From contig NZ_AXAZ01000040.1 of the NCBI RefSeq assembly GCF_000473065.1, forward strand, positions 175-64,174: DNA of 64,000 nucleotides. The letters run 5' to 3'. The number at the start of each line of letters is the position of its first letter. Position 1 is the first letter of the stretch. This DNA is from Bradyrhizobium sp. WSM1743 (GTDB lineage: Bacteria > Pseudomonadota > Alphaproteobacteria > Rhizobiales > Xanthobacteraceae). The translations under genes and the position numbers were made by a program. This document shows, in pieces, positions 25,740-33,714 of the stretch. Below the pieces are notes generated by a model. It was given only the letters and a program-made list of their open reading frames with translations. It had not been told where the DNA came from and searched no databases.

Positions 25740-26427
25740 CCGGATCACCGGCTTCGAGGCGCTATTGCGCTGGCAGCATCCTTCGCGCGGGCTGGTGCCG
25801 CCGAGTGAGTTCATACCTATCGCGGAGGAGACCGGGCTGATCCACGAGATCGGCGAATGGGTCATCCGCCGCGCCTGCGCGACGCTGGCGGACTGGCCCG
25901 AGGACATCAGAGTCGCCGTGAATTTCTCCGCGTCGCAGTTTCACAACACGGCCATCCTCCAGACCATCGTGCAGGCACTCGCCGATGCAAAGGTCTCTCC
26001 CCGCCGGTTCGAGATCGAGATCACGGAATCGATGCTGCTGTCGAAATACGGCTCGGCCGCGACAGTCCTGAACGCGCTGCTGGAGCTCGGCGTCACCGTG
26101 GCGCTCGACGATTTCGGCACCGGCTTCTCCTCGCTGACTTACCTGCGCAAGCTGCCGTTCAGCCGCATCAAGATCGACCAGTCCTTCATCCGCGACATGC
26201 TGGTGCAGCCGGACTGCGCCGCGATCGTGAAGTCGGTGATTGGCCTCGCGCGCGACCTCAACATCAACGTCGTCGCCGAGGGCGTCGAGACCGCCGACCA
26301 GCTCGAATATCTGCGCCAGATCGGCTGCGACGAAGTGCAGGGCTATCTGATCAGCCGGCCGGTCTCGGCTGATGGCGTGCTGGCGTTGCTGGATACGAAG
26401 AAGCTTCGGGCGATTTACGCGGCTTAG
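25561..26427 (+). CDS. EAL part of the same frameshifted GGDEF-EAL protein
   Basis: The C-terminal half, in the frame one base on from the GGDEF part. Real sequence begins near residue 23 with NDRLSRDRKALQSDLEGAIARNELFLVFQPF, which is the usual linker of GGDEF-EAL proteins. The EAL domain is complete: GFEALLRWQHP, VNFSASQF, FEIEITESMLL, VALDDFGTGFSSL, IKIDQSFIRDM, VVAEGVETADQ and CDEVQGYLIS. All metal and substrate residues that I can see are present, so the phosphodiesterase domain is not decayed. There is no convincing ribosome-binding site of its own; it would need frameshifting, re-initiation or a sequence error to be made. Confidence 0.75.
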   Translation: MPMPRSTAPRRRGRARFASSNKPNDRLSRDRKALQSDLEGAIARNELFLVFQPFLDLGGNRITGFEALLRWQHPSRGLVPPSEFIPIAEETGLIHEIGEWVIRRACATLADWPEDIRVAVNFSASQFHNTAILQTIVQALADAKVSPRRFEIEITESMLLSKYGSAATVLNALLELGVTVALDDFGTGFSSLTYLRKLPFSRIKIDQSFIRDMLVQPDCAAIVKSVIGLARDLNINVVAEGVETADQLEYLRQIGCDEVQGYLISRPVSADGVLALLDTKKLRAIYAA

Positions 26428-26471
26428 GTGAAATTTGATGGAGTCTGAGTGCCGGCCATGATGACGGTGAG

Positions 26472-26590
26472 CTCCCTCCCCCGCCTGCGGGGGAGGGTTG
26501 GGGAGAGGGTGTTTCAACAGAGGGGTTCCCCAAGAGGAGAGAACCCTCACCCGGCGCTTCGCGCCGACCTCTCCCGCAAGCGGGAGAGGT
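26472..26590. repeat. Palindromic intergenic element with CTCCCTCCCC / GGGGGAGGG hairpins
   Basis: The segment carries one hairpin at 26472-26497 (CTCCCTCCCCCGCC, then GCGGGGGAGGG) and a second at 26567-26590 (ACCTCTCCCGCAAGCGGGAGAGGT), joined by a linker with GAACCCTCACCCGGCGCTTCGCGCCG. It is non-coding and belongs to the common class of 'CCTCTCCC' hairpin repeats of alphaproteobacteria. Confidence 0.7.
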
Positions 26591-26646
26591 CGAGCCCCCG
26601 CGGCCGCTGTCGATTCCTCCCAACGGAATCTCGCCCCGGGGCTCGA

Positions 26647-27627
26647 TCAAACCGCATCCGCACGGAGCAGCGTGTCGACCGTGATGGTGCCCCGCGCGCG
26701 GGAGACGCAGGCGCAGATCTTCTGGTTGCTTTGCTTCTGGTGGTCGCTGAAGAAGACGTCGCGATGGTCGATCTCGCCCTGGACATCGACGACGTCGATC
26801 GCGCACAGGCCGCATTCGCCGCGCTTGCAGTCGAACATCACATCGTGGCCGCCGGCATTGAGCACGTCGAGCATCGAGCGCTCGCGCGGGATCTCGAGCT
26901 CGATGTTCGTGTCCTTCAATCGCACGCGAAATGTTTCGGTCGGCAGGGTGCCGCTGGAGCCGAAGGTCTCGTAGCGGAGATCGGGGAGCGGATGGCCGGC
27001 GCCGATCCAGGCATGGCGCGCGGCGTCCAGCATCCGCATCGGGCCGCAGAACAGGGCCAGCGTTCCCCGCGGCAATGAGGCGAACAGGGCGTCGAGATCG
27101 AGCCGCTGACCTTCGTCGCTGGCATGGACGACGAGGCGATCTCCAAGCATCGCGGCGAGATCGTCGAGATAGGCGGCCTCGCGGCGCGAGCGCACCGCAT
27201 AATGCAGAGTGACATCCACCCCGCGGCGCGCCAGCGCCTGCGCGGCGCCGAGGGTCGGGGTGATGCCGATGCCGCCGGCGATCAGGCAGTAGTTCTCGCG
27301 CGCCCAGTCGACCGCGAGCAGCGAGGCGGGTTGGGTGATGTCGAGCCGCGCGCCCGGCTGCAAGGACCACATGTAGCGCGAGCCGCCGCGGGAATCCTCG
27401 GCGCGGCGCACCGCGATCTTGAAACCGTGCGTCGAGGCCTCGCCAACCAGCGAATAGGACCGCGTCTCGGGCAGGCCGTCGATGGTGACGCTGACATTGA
27501 TGTGGCTGCCGACCGGATAGGCCGTGGCCTCGAACTGATCCGGCTTGATCAGAAATTCGCGGACGTTCGGGGTGAGATCGCGGGTCGCGACCAGCGTTGC
27601 GGGGGTCCAGTTTTCGATGAAGCGCAT
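26647..27627 (-). CDS. vanB: Vanillate demethylase-type reductase subunit (VanB-like)
   Basis: A 326-residue class IA reductase. The order is a flavin domain with RSYSLVGEASTHGFKIAVRR, an NAD-binding domain with IAGGIGITPTLGAAQ and LFCGPMRMLD, and a C-terminal plant-type [2Fe-2S] ferredoxin with CKRGECGLCAIDVV and a late CACVSRA. That order is the PDR/VanB type. It passes electrons from NADH to the Rieske centre of the oxygenase. It is the third gene of the minus-strand operon with vanA and the GntR-type regulator; the start at 27627 is eleven bases after the regulator's stop. The frame upstream of that is spurious. Confidence 0.88.
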   Translation of the reverse strand: MRFIENWTPATLVATRDLTPNVREFLIKPDQFEATAYPVGSHINVSVTIDGLPETRSYSLVGEASTHGFKIAVRRAEDSRGGSRYMWSLQPGARLDITQPASLLAVDWARENYCLIAGGIGITPTLGAAQALARRGVDVTLHYAVRSRREAAYLDDLAAMLGDRLVVHASDEGQRLDLDALFASLPRGTLALFCGPMRMLDAARHAWIGAGHPLPDLRYETFGSSGTLPTETFRVRLKDTNIELEIPRERSMLDVLNAGGHDVMFDCKRGECGLCAIDVVDVQGEIDHRDVFFSDHQKQSNQKICACVSRARGTITVDTLLRADAV

Positions 27628-27638
27628 GGTGCCTGCCC

Positions 27639-28391
27639 TCAATCGGTTGCGGTCTTGATCAGCGCGAGCGCCGGCAAGAGGTCGAGATGGGTCCGGTTGC
27701 GCAAGGCGAGCCGCAGGTTTCGCACCGCGAGCCGGGCATGCTCGCGCATGACGGCCTCGGCGCGCGCGCCTTCGCGGTTCTCGATGGCGTCGATCACGAC
27801 GCGATGGTGCTCCTGGGCGATGATCAGGATCTGCTGCGCCTCTGGCAGTGCCGACTGCGCCATCACGAAGCCGCTGGGCGAGGCAAACGGCAGCGCCGAG
27901 GCGCGGTCGATCTGCCGGATCAGCGGCGGGCTGCGCGACAGTTCCGTGAGCAGTGCGTGGAAGCGCGCATTCAGCGTGACATAGGACGAGAAGGCATCGA
28001 CCGAGATCGGCACCTGGCGCAGCAATTCGTCGATGGCGGCAAGGCATTCCTTCAGCGGCTCGAGCTCGCGCGCGGAGACGCCGCGCTCGGCGGCAAAGCG
28101 CGCCGCGAGGCCTTCCAGCGTGCCACGCAGCTCAATGGAATCGGAGATGTCGCGCTCCGAAAACGCCTTCACCATGAAGCCGCCGGAGGGGATCGCCTCC
28201 AACAGGCCCTCCTCCTCCAGCCGCACCAGCGCCATCCGCACGGGCGTGCGCGAAGCGCCGGTCGTCTCGACCGCCTGGAGCTCGGAGATGCGCTCGCCGG
28301 GGCGCAAGGCGCCGGACAGGATCTGATCGCGCAGCGCGAGCTGCGCCTTCACGGTCTGCGAGACGGAGCGGTCGACCTCACGTTCGGCCAT
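27639..28391 (-). CDS. GntR family regulator, FCD-type (VanR-like)
   Basis: A 250-residue regulator. The N-terminal winged helix has LALRDQILSGALRPGERISELQAVETTGASRTPVRMALVRLEEEGLL, and the C-terminal FCD domain has SIELRGTLEGLAARFAAERG, LNARFHALLTELSRSP and a late HHRVVIDAIENREGARAEAVMREHAR, with the His positions that bind metal in FCD domains. It sits inside the operon between vanA and vanB (3 and 11 bases apart), so it probably controls it. The likely operators are the TGTATACA sites before vanA. The ligand, likely vanillate or a similar aromatic acid, is inferred. Confidence 0.85.
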   Translation of the reverse strand: MAEREVDRSVSQTVKAQLALRDQILSGALRPGERISELQAVETTGASRTPVRMALVRLEEEGLLEAIPSGGFMVKAFSERDISDSIELRGTLEGLAARFAAERGVSARELEPLKECLAAIDELLRQVPISVDAFSSYVTLNARFHALLTELSRSPPLIRQIDRASALPFASPSGFVMAQSALPEAQQILIIAQEHHRVVIDAIENREGARAEAVMREHARLAVRNLRLALRNRTHLDLLPALALIKTATD

Positions 28392-28394
28392 GCT

Positions 28395-29444
28395 CTACTC
28401 CGCGGCCTGAAGGTGTTGCGGCCCGTTTTCCTTGGCCACCATCCGATCGATCAGCTTGCGCGACCACATCGCGCCGGCGTCGATATTGAGGTTGTAGAAG
28501 ATGCGATCGGGGTTCTCGTCCATAGCGCGCTGCTGCGCTTCGAGGATCAGCTCGTCCTCGCGGAAGATGCCGGAGACGCCCTCGCGGATCTCGGTGGTGA
28601 GGCGCTGCTCGCCCAGGCGATAGTTGCGGACGAAGGCCCAGAAGTAATGGCAGGTCTTCTCCGTCTCCGGCGTGATGGTGTTGAGCACGAAACCGTTGAC
28701 GCCCTGCGAGCGGTCGCCTTCCGGCGCGCCGGTACCTGTGGGCGCCACGCCGACGTCGATGGCGATGGTGCACGGCGCCTCGAAACGAATGATCTGCCAG
28801 CGGTCGACGAGGCCGGGCTTGCCGAGCTGCTTGGCCCAGAACGGCGGCGCCTCGATGCCGCGCATCCAGCGCGTCACCATCACCGTCTTCTCGCCATGGG
28901 TGACGTCGAACGGCGCTTCGGCGACTGCATCGTTGCCGATCGAGGAGCCGTGCACGAAGGTCTCGTGGGTGAGGTCCATGAGATTGTCGAGCACGAGGCG
29001 GTAGTCGCAATTGACGCGGATGGTCTTGCCGTCGCCAGCCCAGGCGGGGTCGTGATTCCAGTGCATGTCCGGCACCAGCGCGGGATCGGCGAGCGCGGGA
29101 TCGCCCATCCAGAGCCAGATGTAGCGGTGACGCTCGACCACGGGATAGGCGCGCACGCAGGCCGACGGGTTGATGGTCTCCTGCGAGGGCATGAAGGTGC
29201 AGCGCCCCTGCGCGTTGTATTTGAGACCGTGATAGCCGCAGACGACGGTGTCGCCTTCGAGCCGGCCCTTGGACAGCGGCACCAGGCGATGCCAGCAGGC
29301 ATCCTCCAGCGCGGCGACCGAGCCGTCGGCCTTGCGGTACATCACGACATGCTTGCCGCAGATCGTCCGCGGCAGCAGCGCCGGCTTCACCTCGGCATCC
29401 CAGGCGGCGGCGTACCAGGCGTTCATAGGGAAGGATTTTGTCAT
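28395..29444 (-). CDS. vanA: Rieske oxygenase, vanillate demethylase-type alpha subunit (VanA-like)
   Basis: A 349-residue Rieske non-haem iron oxygenase. The Rieske ligands are C50, H52, C69 and H72, in ACWHRLVPLSKGRLEGDTVVCGYHG. The catalytic iron site is in NLMDLTHETFVHGSSIG, with two His and an acidic bridge. Length and order fit VanA, which removes the O-methyl group of vanillate to give protocatechuate and formaldehyde; the same family includes toluenesulfonate and dicamba enzymes, so the true substrate is uncertain. It is first in the operon with the GntR-type regulator and vanB. Confidence 0.87.
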   Translation of the reverse strand: MTKSFPMNAWYAAAWDAEVKPALLPRTICGKHVVMYRKADGSVAALEDACWHRLVPLSKGRLEGDTVVCGYHGLKYNAQGRCTFMPSQETINPSACVRAYPVVERHRYIWLWMGDPALADPALVPDMHWNHDPAWAGDGKTIRVNCDYRLVLDNLMDLTHETFVHGSSIGNDAVAEAPFDVTHGEKTVMVTRWMRGIEAPPFWAKQLGKPGLVDRWQIIRFEAPCTIAIDVGVAPTGTGAPEGDRSQGVNGFVLNTITPETEKTCHYFWAFVRNYRLGEQRLTTEIREGVSGIFREDELILEAQQRAMDENPDRIFYNLNIDAGAMWSRKLIDRMVAKENGPQHLQAAE

Positions 29445-29468
29445 CGGTCTCGCTCCCTGTATGCGTTA

Positions 29469-29552
29469 TGTATACAATAGCGTAGAGATTTGGATCGCTC
29501 AAGCGCAAAAGCGCCATATCTAATTACCGATCCCCGATGTGATGTATACATC
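29469..29552. promoter_or_regulatory. Two TGTATACA operators before vanA
   Basis: TGTATACA occurs at 29469-29476, 25 bases upstream of the vanA start, and again within the perfect 12-bp palindrome GATGTATACATC at 29541-29552. FCD-type GntR proteins often bind palindromes with TNGTxxxACNA cores, which these fit. The binding protein is inferred to be the GntR-type regulator in the operon. Confidence 0.55.
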
Positions 29553-29562
29553 TATAACCGCG

Positions 29563-29666
29563 GGTCATCCCGCGAAGGCGGGGAATCCAGCACTCCGCGG
29601 CGGACATTGGGTTCAAACAACTGGGGCCGCGGCGTACTGGATCACCCGCGTTCGCGGGTGATGACA
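29563..29666. repeat. Palindromic intergenic element, GTCATCCCGC variant
   Basis: It has the same outer frame as 24144-24259 (GTCAT ... ATCCAGCA and TACTGGAT ... ATGACA), but the inner stem differs: CCCGCGAAGGCGGG on the left and ACCCGCGTTCGCGGGT on the right. It is non-coding and lies between vanA and pgm. Confidence 0.75.
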
Positions 29667-29725
29667 GCGGAGAATGCGGCAAGCGCTCCCGTCGGAGCGG
29701 CAAGCGCAAAAGCGCCTCGACGCGC

Positions 29726-31372
29726 TTACGCCGCGAACACCCTCGCCAGCCCGGCCTTGGCTTCCTCCTGAATCCGGGTCAGGTGCTCGGGGCTGCGGAA
29801 GCTTTCGGCGTAGATCTTGTAGACGTCCTCAGTGCCTGACGGACGCGCCGCGAACCAGCCGAAATCGGTTTCGACCTTGATGCCGCCGAAGGGCTGGCCG
29901 TTGCCGGGCGCCTTGCTCAGCGTGGAGCGCACCGGATCGCCGGCGAGCTCCTTCAGGCCGAGCTGTTCGGGCGTGACGGACTTCAGGATGTTCTTTTGCG
30001 GCCCGGTCGCGGCAACGTCGATGCGCGCGTAATGGGGCATGCCGAACTCGGCGGTGAGATCATTGAAGAGCTGGCTGGGATCGCGGCCGGTTTTGGCCAT
30101 GATCTCGGCAGCGAGCAGGCCGAGGATGATGCCATCCTTGTCGGTGGTCCACACCGTGCCGTCGCGGCGCAGGAACGAGGCGCCTGCACTCTCCTCGCCG
30201 CCGAAGCCGAAGCCGCCGGTAAGGAGGCCGTCGACGAACCATTTGAAGCCGACCGGCGTCTCGACCAGCTTGCGGCCGAGCTTCCTGGCGACGCGGTCGA
30301 TGATCGAGCTCGACACCACGGTCTTGCCGATCGCGGCATCCCTGCCCCAGTTCGGACGGTGTGCGAACAGATAGGAGATCGCGGTCGCCAGATAATGGTT
30401 CGGATTCATCAGGCCGCCGGTGCGCGTGACGATGCCGTGGCGATCGGCATCGGTGTCGTTGGCAAAGGCGACGTCGAAGCGGTCGCGCATGCCGATCAGG
30501 CTCGCCATCGCGTAAGGCGAGGAGCAATCCATGCGGATCTTGCCGTCCCAGTCCACCGTCATGAAGCGGAAGGTCGGGTCGGTCGCCTCGTTCACGACGG
30601 TGGCCTTGAGGCCGTAGCGCTCGATGATCGGATGCCAGTAATGCACGGCGGCGCCGCCGAGCGGATCGATGCCGATATTGACGCCGGCGGATCTGACGAG
30701 GTCGAGATCGACGACATTGCCGAGGTCGGCGACATAGGGCGTGATGAAGTCGTAGGCATGCACGTTCGCGGCCTTGCGCGCCTTGGCATAGTCGATGCGC
30801 TTCACGTCCTCGAGGTCGCCTGCGAGATAGGCGTTGGCGCACTTCTCGACCACGCCGGTGACGTCGGTATCGGCCGGGCCGCCATGGGGCGGATTGTATT
30901 TGTAGCCGCCGTCTTCGGGCGGATTGTGCGAGGGCGTGATGACGACGCCGTCGGCGAGGCCGCTCGTGCGGCCCTTGTTGTAGGTGAGGATGGCGTGCGA
31001 GATGACCGGCGTCGGCGTGTAGCCCCCGTCCTTGTCGATCATGATCTCGACGCCGTTGGCGGCGAACACCTCGACGGCGCTGACCAGCGCCGGCTCGGCC
31101 AGCGCGTGGGTGTCGATGCCGATGAAGAGCGGACCGGTCAGCCCCTTTTCTCTTCTGTAGTCACAAATGGCTTGCGTGGTCGCGAGGATGTGGCCTTCGT
31201 TGAACGTGTTCTTGAACGAGGTGCCGCGATGGCCCGACGTGCCGAACGCCACGCGCTGCGCCGGGTCCGATGCATCCGGCTTACCCGCGAAATAGGCCGT
31301 CACCAGCCGCGGAATATTGGTGAGCGCGTCCGGCGAAGCCTGCTTGCCCGCCGCGGGATGAACATCAGCCAC
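29726..31372 (-). CDS. pgm: Phosphoglucomutase, alpha-D-glucose-specific
   Basis: A 548-residue phosphohexomutase. It has the N-terminal VAFGTSGHRGTSFKNTFNEGHI, the phosphoserine loop TPSHNPPEDGGYKYNPP, the metal-binding loop NDTDADRHG, the sugar-binding GGEESAG, and the phosphate-binding end RPSGTEDVYKIYAES. These are all landmarks of the Pgm type found in bacteria. It interconverts glucose-1-phosphate and glucose-6-phosphate in the cytoplasm, and so feeds UDP-glucose and exopolysaccharide made by the locus 7 kb away, as well as glycogen. It is a single gene. Confidence 0.95.
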   Translation of the reverse strand: MADVHPAAGKQASPDALTNIPRLVTAYFAGKPDASDPAQRVAFGTSGHRGTSFKNTFNEGHILATTQAICDYRREKGLTGPLFIGIDTHALAEPALVSAVEVFAANGVEIMIDKDGGYTPTPVISHAILTYNKGRTSGLADGVVITPSHNPPEDGGYKYNPPHGGPADTDVTGVVEKCANAYLAGDLEDVKRIDYAKARKAANVHAYDFITPYVADLGNVVDLDLVRSAGVNIGIDPLGGAAVHYWHPIIERYGLKATVVNEATDPTFRFMTVDWDGKIRMDCSSPYAMASLIGMRDRFDVAFANDTDADRHGIVTRTGGLMNPNHYLATAISYLFAHRPNWGRDAAIGKTVVSSSIIDRVARKLGRKLVETPVGFKWFVDGLLTGGFGFGGEESAGASFLRRDGTVWTTDKDGIILGLLAAEIMAKTGRDPSQLFNDLTAEFGMPHYARIDVAATGPQKNILKSVTPEQLGLKELAGDPVRSTLSKAPGNGQPFGGIKVETDFGWFAARPSGTEDVYKIYAESFRSPEHLTRIQEEAKAGLARVFAA

Positions 31373-31500
31373 TGAAATATCCTCGTTCTGTCATCACGAA
31401 AATAGCGGGACACCATAGCATCAGCCGGGTCCCCGCCAAGGGCACAACCCGCGCGATGGGGTGGCCGTTCCTTGCGGGGTGGTGGCAAGGACAGAAGACC

Positions 31501-31636
31501 CGTCATCCTGAGGTGCGAGCCATGCGACGCAACCGCGTCGCATGGAGAGCCTCGAAGGATGAACGGCCGGGATGCAGCCGCGCCGTTGCCCTTCGAGGCT
31601 CGCCTCGCTTTGCAAGGCGAGCACCTCAGGATGACG
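31501..31636. repeat. Palindromic intergenic element with perfect 16-bp arms
   Basis: CGTCATCCTGAGGTGC at 31501-31516 is the exact reverse complement of GCACCTCAGGATGACG at 31621-31636. Inner hairpins include GCGACGC...GCGTCGC and CTCGAAGG...CCTTCGAG. This is a non-coding dispersed repeat; the sequence around it (31373-31716) holds no gene that I can support. Confidence 0.8.
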
Positions 31637-31716
31637 GTGATGGATCGGAGCACGTGGCCTGCGCATCCCATGGATCATGCTATGCTCCACACCACCGCCG
31701 CCCTTCGAATCGTCTC

Positions 31717-32853
31717 ATGGTCCCTTCGCGCAAGCTGCTTCTGCTGATCGCCGGCCTCCTCGCGGCGGTGGCACCGGCGCGGGCTGCCGAGTTCTACACC
31801 GAGGATCTGCGCATCCCCATGGCAGAGGCGGGGCCGCAGGGGCTGGAGGCGTTTCTGGTGCGCCCGGCGGGGACGAAGCGTTATCCGCTGGCGCTGCTCA
31901 GCCACGGCTCGCCGCGCAAGTTCGATGACCGCGCGACCATGTCGGCGCACAAATATTACGGCATCGCGCTGGAATACGCCCGGCGCGGCTTTGCCGCGCT
32001 GATCGTGATGCGGCGCGGCTACGGCACCTCGCCCGGCGGACGCGTCGACAGCGCCGGCGGTTGCGCGAAGGCGGCGCACCTGCCGGCGGCCGCGGTCGCG
32101 GTTGCCGATCTGCGCGCCGCGATCGATGCGATGGCGCATCGGGCCGACGTGACGACGTCAGGCATGATCGCAGCCGGCCATTCCGCCGGCGGGCTCGCCA
32201 CAGTCGCGCTGAGCGCGCAGGCCCCGGCCGGCCTCGTCGCCGCGATCAATTTTGCCGGCGGCCGCGGCTCGCGCGACGACGACGATGTCTGCAATCCGGA
32301 TGGGCTGGTGCAGGCTTTCGCCACCTTCGGCAAGACCTCGCGCGTGCCGATGCTGTGGGTCTATGCGACCAACGATTCGTATTTCGGTCCCGACCTCGCG
32401 CGCCGCCTCCATGACGGGTTTCGCGCCGGTGGCGGCAACGCCAGCTTCATCGCGGCGCCGGCTTATGGCGACGACGGCCATTATCTCTATTCGGTCGCGG
32501 GCCGTCCGCAATGGACACCGTATCTCGACGCCTTCCTGCGCGGGCGCGGGCTCGGCCATGATGTCCTAAGCCTGCCCGATCCGCTGCCGCCGCCGCACCA
32601 GCTCAATGAGGCCGCGCGGGCCGAGTTCGCGGGCTATATCGCAAGCATGCTGCCGCACAAGGCCTTTGCGGTCTCGCCGAACGGCGGTTACGGCTGGCGC
32701 GCGGGCCGCGCCACGGCCGACGACGCCCGGCGCGACTCGCTGGCGGCCTGCATGAAATGGTCGCCCGCCTGCACGCTCTATGCGGTCGATGACCAGCTGG
32801 CGGAGCCGTCGCAAGCGAGAGCCACGGATCAGAGCGCCCGCGCGCGGCAGTGA
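31717..32853 (+). CDS. Exported alpha/beta hydrolase (dienelactone hydrolase-like)
   Basis: A 378-residue protein with a signal peptide (residues 1-23, ending in ARA). The start at 31717 opens that signal; the frame upstream is repeat-derived. The fold is shown by YPLALLSHGSPRKFDDR, the nucleophile elbow GMIAAGHSAGGLATVAL, VPMLWVYATNDSYFGPDLARRL with the probable acid Asp, and a late HYLYS that may carry the His. The C-terminal 90 residues (SLPDPLPPPHQLNEAARAEFAGYIASMLPHKAFAVSPNGGYGWRAG) look like an added module. The substrate is unknown. The lytic transglycosylase gene overlaps its stop by four bases. Confidence 0.83.
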   Translation: MVPSRKLLLLIAGLLAAVAPARAAEFYTEDLRIPMAEAGPQGLEAFLVRPAGTKRYPLALLSHGSPRKFDDRATMSAHKYYGIALEYARRGFAALIVMRRGYGTSPGGRVDSAGGCAKAAHLPAAAVAVADLRAAIDAMAHRADVTTSGMIAAGHSAGGLATVALSAQAPAGLVAAINFAGGRGSRDDDDVCNPDGLVQAFATFGKTSRVPMLWVYATNDSYFGPDLARRLHDGFRAGGGNASFIAAPAYGDDGHYLYSVAGRPQWTPYLDAFLRGRGLGHDVLSLPDPLPPPHQLNEAARAEFAGYIASMLPHKAFAVSPNGGYGWRAGRATADDARRDSLAACMKWSPACTLYAVDDQLAEPSQARATDQSARARQ

Positions 32854-33704
32854 CAGACGCGCCCGAGGCCGGTTTGTTAACTCTGAAGCCCTATGACAAG
32901 CCCATGCTGCGGGATCGGGCACGCTTCATTCTCGGCGCGACGTGGAGACACGTCGCGGTCGTCCTGCTTGTGTCGGCCCCGATCAGCGCAGATGCCAGCG
33001 ACGGCGAGATCGACGGGCCGCACACGACCTCGACGATCGCCAGGACGGAGCTCGGCGCCGGCGAAACGCCGTGGTCCCGGGCCATGATCCGGAAGATCAT
33101 CGAGAGAGAAACCAAAAGCACCGATTTGCCGGCCGATATCGCCGAAGCGGTCGTCTTCGTCGAAAGCGGCTATAACCCGGCGGTCATCGGCAGCGCTGGC
33201 GAAATCGGCCTGATGCAGGTGCGGCCCGAGACGGCGGCGATGCTGGGCTTCCGCGGAAGCAATGCGGAATTGGCCGAGCCTGATATCAACATCCATTATG
33301 GGGTGCTTTATCTCAGCCGGGCCTGGCGTCTGGCGGGCCGCGACCTCTGCCGCGCCCTGATGAAATACCGGGCAGGTCATGGCGAAGAGGAGATGACCGC
33401 GCGCTCGCAGGTCTATTGTAACCGAGCCCGTAACCGTCTCGTCGCCATGAACGCCTCGCCGGCAGGGACCGAAGCTGCGGCTGCTCCGGATCCGACGCCC
33501 CCGGTCGCGGCTGTGGCTGTGGCTGCAGCTCCGGCCAAACCGGCGAGCCGCCCGAAGATGGCGGTGCAGCCCAAAGCCGTTTATGCCCGCTATCGTCAAG
33601 GCACCGCGGCCGCCAGCCGCGCCTATTGGGCCGCCCACGAGGCCCGGATCAGCCAGATCAAGGCGCGCATCGAAGCACGATGGAAGCGCGTCGCATCGCG
33701 CTGA
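32850..33704 (+). CDS. Lytic transglycosylase (SLT domain), exported
   Basis: A 284-residue protein. The first frame position is GTG at 32850, which overlaps the stop of the previous gene as GTGA; an ATG at 32904 would give a more ordinary signal peptide (RFILGATWRHVAVVLLVSAPISADA). The SLT domain has AEAVVFVESGYNPAVIGSAGEIGLMQVRPETA with catalytic E105, then NIHYGVLYLSRAWR and ALMKYRAGHG. It would cut the glycan of peptidoglycan to give 1,6-anhydro ends. The last 80 residues are Ala/Pro-rich and basic and may bind the wall. The start is uncertain; the family is clear. Confidence 0.85.
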   Translation: MTDAPEAGLLTLKPYDKPMLRDRARFILGATWRHVAVVLLVSAPISADASDGEIDGPHTTSTIARTELGAGETPWSRAMIRKIIERETKSTDLPADIAEAVVFVESGYNPAVIGSAGEIGLMQVRPETAAMLGFRGSNAELAEPDINIHYGVLYLSRAWRLAGRDLCRALMKYRAGHGEEEMTARSQVYCNRARNRLVAMNASPAGTEAAAAPDPTPPVAAVAVAAAPAKPASRPKMAVQPKAVYARYRQGTAAASRAYWAAHEARISQIKARIEARWKRVASR

Positions 33705-33714
33705 CGACGATGTC

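Noticed and set aside
31501..31636. Possible CRISPR-like or insertion-sequence remnant
   Set aside because: There is a single copy with long inverted arms, no spaced direct repeats and no transposase; it fits the palindromic repeat class.
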